Shown here piece after piece: positions 6,302 through 9,643 of a stretch of DNA of 9,643 nucleotides. Origin of the DNA: an uncultured Fidelibacterota bacterium (GTDB lineage Bacteria > Marinisomatota > Marinisomatia > Marinisomatales > UBA1611); assembly GCA_913045415.1 (NCBI GenBank), contig CAJWPW010000024.1:1-9643 (forward strand), written 5' to 3'. Every line of letters begins with the position of its first letter. The stretch's first letter is position 1. The notes below the pieces were generated by a model, which was given only the letters and a program-made list of their open reading frames with translations, ran no database searches and had not been told where the DNA came from. Both the position numbers and the translations under genes were made by a program.

Positions 6302-6940
6302 CTAAATTATTTTTCGATAGATCATTAAACCATCTCTGACGGGTAAAAGCAATTGTTCTAATCTACCATCATTTTTTATGAGTTCAGCAGTTTCCCTAAG
6401 TGCCTTGGCGTCATCATCTTCCGGGTTTAACACAGAACCGCTCCAAAGCATATTATCAAAAATAGCTATCCCACCTTTTTTCAATAACATGGTTCCTTTT
6501 CGATAATATTCTGGATACCCTGTTTTATCTGCGTCTACAAACATCATATCGAAAGAGCCTGCTCTGAATTCTTCCAAAGATTTATCTGCTTCACCCTTGT
6601 GAATTGAAATCTTATAATTCACATCTGATTTTTTGAACCAGCCCCTGGCTGTAACAATATGTTTTTCCATCAATTCGCAAGAATGGATCTCTCCATCAGC
6701 CGGTAAAGCTTCCGCCATTTTTAATGTGGAATATCCCGTGAACATCCCAATTTCTAAAACTCTTTTTGCGCCGGAAATTTTTATTAACATTTGTAAAAGT
6801 CCGCCTACCAGGGAACCGCAGAGCATTTGAGGGATTTCTTCAGTTTCCCAAGTTGTTTTAGACAATTCCTTTAAAAGATCTGTATCATCCAAAGAATGAT
6901 CTTTGCAGTATTGTTCTATATCTTTTGAGATTAAATGCAT
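6302..6940 (-). CDS. SAM-dependent O-methyltransferase, caffeoyl-CoA/catechol type (Methyltransf_3)
   Basis: The 212-residue protein is a class I methyltransferase of the small, cation-dependent O-methyltransferase family. Seen: motif I VLEIGMFTGYSTLKMAEALP at 61-80 (SAM-binding Glu63 and glycine-rich loop), the acidic strand end IHSCE (Glu89, ribose position), FDMMFVDADKTGYPEYY at 130-146 (metal-binding Asp136 region), and GGIAIFDNMLWSGSV at 156-170 with Asp162-Asn163 as the second metal-ligand pair. Length and motif order match family members that methylate vicinal dihydroxy aromatics. The bacterial substrate is not predictable; small catechols, quinone-like molecules or natural products are all possible. 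The gene starts 6 bp after the cysQ stop, with AGGT overlapping that stop codon as a modest ribosome binding site, so it is in the cysQ-thyX run. No aromatic biosynthesis genes flank it. Confidence 0.88.
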   Translation of the reverse strand: MHLISKDIEQYCKDHSLDDTDLLKELSKTTWETEEIPQMLCGSLVGGLLQMLIKISGAKRVLEIGMFTGYSTLKMAEALPADGEIHSCELMEKHIVTARGWFKKSDVNYKISIHKGEADKSLEEFRAGSFDMMFVDADKTGYPEYYRKGTMLLKKGGIAIFDNMLWSGSVLNPEDDDAKALRETAELIKNDGRLEQLLLPVRDGLMIYRKII

Positions 6941-6946
6941 TATTAC

Positions 6947-7726
6947 CTAATTACTATTTAATACCTGGAACGTTTTATCCACCGCATCCACATCTCCTGC
7001 GATTAATCCCGGTTCTATTAATGTGTTTGCTTGATTGTATATCCGTGGATTCCCTTTCAGATCAATTAATTTTCCCCCTGCTTCATTAATAATGCAATTC
7101 CCGGCACAAATATCCCATTCGTTTTTTGGGCGAAGGGAAGCAAAGATATCCGCATGACCTGCTGCCGTAATTCCTAATTTATATGCTACTGAACCAATGG
7201 CACGCAATTCGCCAAAGACGCCATTAAAGGGCTCCCATAGTCCACGTCGTGTCTCGGAACGACTATTTAATATGACCATTTCACCAATGTCCTCTTTTGT
7301 CATACATTGAATCGATTCGCCATTTAAATGGGCACCTTCCCCATTGGCAGCTGTGAACGTTTCTTTTGTGACCGGATTGTAAAGGACACCCACAATGGGT
7401 ATTCCATTTTCGACCAATCCAACACTAACTACAAAATTGGGAACTCCTTCTATAAATTCCTTTGTTCCATCCAAGGGATCAACAACCCAAACACGATCTT
7501 TCGTAAGTCTTTCAGGTGAATCAACTGTTTCTTCTGAAAGCCAACCATATTCCGGGCGTGCATCCTTTAAAACTTTTTTCAAATATGAGTCCGCTGCATG
7601 ATCTGCCGTGGTGACTGGATTATGATACCCTTTATCTTTGATCTCATATTCCGCTTTGTAATAATTAAGAATAAGTCCGCCTGCTTCAATGGCGGCATCT
7701 TTTGCCAGTTTTAATTCGGAGTTCAT
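6947..7726 (-). CDS. cysQ: 3'(2'),5'-bisphosphate nucleotidase CysQ-like (inositol-monophosphatase superfamily)
   Basis: The 259-residue protein has the Mg-dependent, Li-sensitive phosphatase fold. Seen: WLSEET at 62-67 with the metal-binding Glu65/Glu66, WVVDPLDGTKEFI at 80-92 (Asp83, Asp86; the KEF extension is typical of CysQ rather than SuhB-type inositol monophosphatases), and EWDICAGNCIINEAGG at 203-218 with Asp205. CysQ removes 3'-phosphoadenosine 5'-phosphate, the by-product of PAPS-dependent sulfate reduction and sulfation, in the cytoplasm. The upstream neighbour is a sulfatase, but they are separated by 121 bp and the link to sulfur metabolism may be chance. ATG at 7726 is preceded by an AT-rich stretch without Shine-Dalgarno. 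A related sugar-phosphate or inositol phosphatase activity cannot be excluded from sequence alone. Confidence 0.87.
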   Translation of the reverse strand: MNSELKLAKDAAIEAGGLILNYYKAEYEIKDKGYHNPVTTADHAADSYLKKVLKDARPEYGWLSEETVDSPERLTKDRVWVVDPLDGTKEFIEGVPNFVVSVGLVENGIPIVGVLYNPVTKETFTAANGEGAHLNGESIQCMTKEDIGEMVILNSRSETRRGLWEPFNGVFGELRAIGSVAYKLGITAAGHADIFASLRPKNEWDICAGNCIINEAGGKLIDLKGNPRIYNQANTLIEPGLIAGDVDAVDKTFQVLNSN

Positions 7727-7847
7727 TTTGTATTAAAAATTATGGAATAATGGGTGGCTAAATTAAAGTGAAAGAAAAACCAATGGTATCATATATGTTA
7801 ATAAATAAGATCAGTTATAAGTTGAAGATTGATCAAATGTTAGAAAT
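7727..7847. other. AT-rich intergenic region, probable promoter region of the cysQ-methyltransferase-thyX run
   Basis: This 121-bp stretch is the longest gap in the window and is clearly more AT-rich than its neighbours. It follows the sulfatase stop and precedes cysQ, so a promoter for the three-gene run is expected here. I did not find a convincing -35/-10 pair with correct spacing. A weak inverted repeat (GATCA 7809-7813 with TGATC 7830-7834, loop 16) is followed on the minus strand by a T-rich tract and could at best be a poor terminator for the sulfatase. A TTGATCAA palindrome lies at 7829-7836. No small open reading frame here is persuasive. Confidence 0.4.
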
Positions 7848-9643
7848 CTAATTTATCACTATCTCATCCGTAAATACCCAAGAAGGTCCTCCGGCACCGG
7901 GATGATAATCGGGACATATGTTCAAATTCATGCCATTCACACGAATATATCGTGTTTTTAAATTTTCAGGCATTGCCTTGTAATGAAAGATGTCCTGTTT
8001 TAGACTAAAATCATTGTTGGGATAATATTCGTAAATAGATTCAAAATGTTGTCCATCCAACGAATGTTCTATCTCTACCTTTTGTGGTAAAAAGATCCAA
8101 ACTACCTGGTCCTGGAGAAACCGTGCTTCGATGGAATTCACTTTTTGTATTTGTCCCAAGTCAATAGTAGCAACCATATCTTCTGCCTCGAACCCTTGCC
8201 AGGATACATCTCGAAAGTTGAGCGTCCCGCCGACCCCGTTGACCAAGGCATTGACATTCTCACCCGAATATTTTTTATGAGCGTTATTCACAAGCATTAT
8301 CTTTTTCGCAATAGCAGAATGATTCAGTTTTACGATGGAAGGCCGCACACCGCAAATGGTCGTGTATGCTTCACTTCCAACACGGTCTGTTAATTTATCG
8401 CCTAATGTTGTTCGTGCCGACTCGCTCAATTTTTCCAGATCTTTTACAACTTCGGGGAATTGGGCGGCGAGATCAGTCGTTTCCCCAATATCATATTCCA
8501 AGTCATAGAGTTCCAACCCAGCTATGCCCTTTCCATAAGGTCCGGGATGAAGGTTTTTTCCCGGCTCCACATTAATGTAAGATCGATGCTCATGGGGAAA
8601 AACCAGTTTCCAATTACCTTTACGAACAGCGATTAAATTCTCTCCATAATAATAAAAGAGTTCATCCCGCGGATTGGCGTTGGGTTCGCCATTCAAGATG
8701 GTCATTAGGCTTACACCATCGATCTTATTGCGAATCTCTCTTTCACCCACAATTTCTGCAATGGTAGGATAAATATCGATTGTCCCAGCAATATTTGAAA
8801 TATTTTGATTTTGTGAAATTTTTTCCGGCCAACGCATAATGCATGGCACTCGAGCACCGCCTTCCCACATGGTGCCCTTTCCTTCGCGCAGTGGCCCCGC
8901 AGAACCGCCCCATTTGCCAAAATTCAGGGCCGGGCCATTATCACTGGCAAAGATCACAAGTGTATTTTCGTCAATGCTATTTTCTTTTAATGTTTTCAGG
9001 ATCTCTCCTACGGACCAATCAATTTCCATCATTACGTCTCCGTAGAGACCCAACTCACTTTTTCCTGCAAATTTTTCAGAGACGGCTATGGGTTGGTGCG
9101 GCATGGGATGGGGCACATATAGGAAAAACGGGTTATCCTTATTTCGCTTAATAAAATCAACGGCTCGGTCTGTGATTAGAGTTGTTAATTGACCTTGGTT
9201 TTCAAATGTTTCAATGGAATTTTTCGGCTCATTTCCATCCCAAAAGGACATGGTTGGATAATAGCTCCGCTTCTTATTGATGAGTGGGTTTCCGTCATAG
9301 TCCACAGGCCACATATCATTGGAGCAAATAAGCCCGGCATATTCATCAAATCCATTTTGGAGCGGTAAATATTTTTCCATGTGTCCCAAATGCCATTTCC
9401 CGAAGACACCATTCGTGTATCCATGGCGCTTTAGCAGTTTAGCGATGGTTTCCGTTTTGGGATCGAGTCCATTTAAATCCCACGGTAGAAGCGCTCCCTG
9501 CACACCAACTCGTTCCGAATAACTACCGGTCATGAGGGATGCTCTGCTTGCACTACACACCGCCTGGGACACATAAAAATCTGTAAAGCGAATGCCGTCC
9601 TTGGCCATTTGATCCAAGTTTGGTGTTTCAAAACCGTCAGCGC
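7848..9643 (-). CDS. Sulfatase (formylglycine type) with C-terminal F5/8 type C domain, N-terminus cut by window
   Basis: The frame stays open to the window edge; reading from 9641 gives ADGFETPN before LDQMAKDGIRFTDFYVSQ. The TTG at 9617 is therefore an internal Leu codon and the true start, any signal peptide and the first metal-binding Asp pair lie outside. Counting from that Leu: CSASRASLMTG at 21-31 is the sulfatase signature, with Cys21 as the residue oxidised to formylglycine (C-x-A-x-R form). GYTNGVFGKWHLG at 66-78 is the second signature (Lys74, His76). SDNGP at 225-229 supplies metal ligands, and TMWEGGARVPCIMRWP at 249-264 is family-typical. The sulfatase part ends near 410. Residues about 435-589 form an F5/8 type C (discoidin-like) domain containing WQGFE, VATIDLG, RFLQD and a closing GAGGPSWVFTDEI. 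The expected role is hydrolysis of a sulfate ester on a glycan in the periplasm or outside the cell. Substrate is unknown. Confidence 0.93.
   Translation of the reverse strand, partial: ADGFETPNLDQMAKDGIRFTDFYVSQAVCSASRASLMTGSYSERVGVQGALLPWDLNGLDPKTETIAKLLKRHGYTNGVFGKWHLGHMEKYLPLQNGFDEYAGLICSNDMWPVDYDGNPLINKKRSYYPTMSFWDGNEPKNSIETFENQGQLTTLITDRAVDFIKRNKDNPFFLYVPHPMPHQPIAVSEKFAGKSELGLYGDVMMEIDWSVGEILKTLKENSIDENTLVIFASDNGPALNFGKWGGSAGPLREGKGTMWEGGARVPCIMRWPEKISQNQNISNIAGTIDIYPTIAEIVGEREIRNKIDGVSLMTILNGEPNANPRDELFYYYGENLIAVRKGNWKLVFPHEHRSYINVEPGKNLHPGPYGKGIAGLELYDLEYDIGETTDLAAQFPEVVKDLEKLSESARTTLGDKLTDRVGSEAYTTICGVRPSIVKLNHSAIAKKIMLVNNAHKKYSGENVNALVNGVGGTLNFRDVSWQGFEAEDMVATIDLGQIQKVNSIEARFLQDQVVWIFLPQKVEIEHSLDGQHFESIYEYYPNNDFSLKQDIFHYKAMPENLKTRYIRVNGMNLNICPDYHPGAGGPSWVFTDEIVIN

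Noticed and set aside
7809..7834. GATCA/TGATC inverted repeat followed by TTATTTATT as a rho-independent terminator of the sulfatase gene
   Set aside because: The stem is 5 bp and AT-rich with a 16-base loop; too weak to annotate as a terminator.
9615..9617. TTG at 9617 as the sulfatase start codon
   Set aside because: The frame continues upstream to the window edge with ADGFETPN, the conserved sulfatase sequence before the Leu-Asp-x-Met segment, so this TTG codes an internal Leu.
6947..9643. A functional sulfur-metabolism unit formed by the sulfatase and CysQ
   Set aside because: They are separated by a 121-bp AT-rich gap and act in different compartments on different substrates; adjacency alone is not enough.

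Overview
All nine genes lie on the minus strand, so the window is best read from 9643 down to 1. It is AT-leaning, compact bacterial DNA with short gaps. ThyX instead of ThyA in view, alpha-beta fused 2-oxoacid dehydrogenase E1, a secreted-type sulfatase carrying a hexosaminidase-type C-terminal domain, and several starts without a clear Shine-Dalgarno all resemble the FCB lineages (Bacteroidota-like or Marinimicrobia-like marine bacteria). This placement is an inference from general gene character, not from a marker gene. No rRNA, tRNA, CRISPR array, insertion sequence or phage gene was seen.

Layout in transcription order. (1) 9643-7848: a formylglycine-type sulfatase, cut by the window edge at its N-terminus, with a C-terminal F5/8 type C (discoidin-like) domain. 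(2) After a 121-bp AT-rich gap, a compact run of cysQ-like phosphatase (7726-6947), SAM-dependent O-methyltransferase (6940-6302) and thyX (6291-5329), with gaps of 6 and 10 bp. (3) A 49-bp gap with a good sigma70-like promoter, then radC (5279-4596). (4) A 69-bp gap, then a tightly coupled metabolic operon: fused alpha/beta E1 of a 2-oxoacid dehydrogenase (4526-2313), a divergent FabD-like acyltransferase (2320-1307), a homocitrate/isopropylmalate-synthase-family condensing enzyme (1313-186), and, 28 bp on, the first 52 codons of an acyl-CoA dehydrogenase resembling glutaryl-CoA dehydrogenase (157-1).

The last block is the most interesting part. It joins a 2-oxoacid chain-elongating Claisen enzyme, a 2-oxoacid decarboxylating dehydrogenase, an acyl-group transferase and an acyl-CoA dehydrogenase. 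The E1/acyltransferase and acyltransferase/condensing-enzyme pairs overlap by 8 and 7 bp. The acyltransferase keeps the Ser-His dyad but has Met in place of the Arg that holds the malonyl carboxylate in FabD, and its GQGSQ loop is altered. It is therefore probably not an ordinary malonyl-CoA:ACP transacylase. One reading is a route from acetyl-CoA plus a 2-oxoacid, through an elongated 2-oxoacid, to an acyl thioester that is then desaturated. The exact substrates cannot be settled from the sequence.
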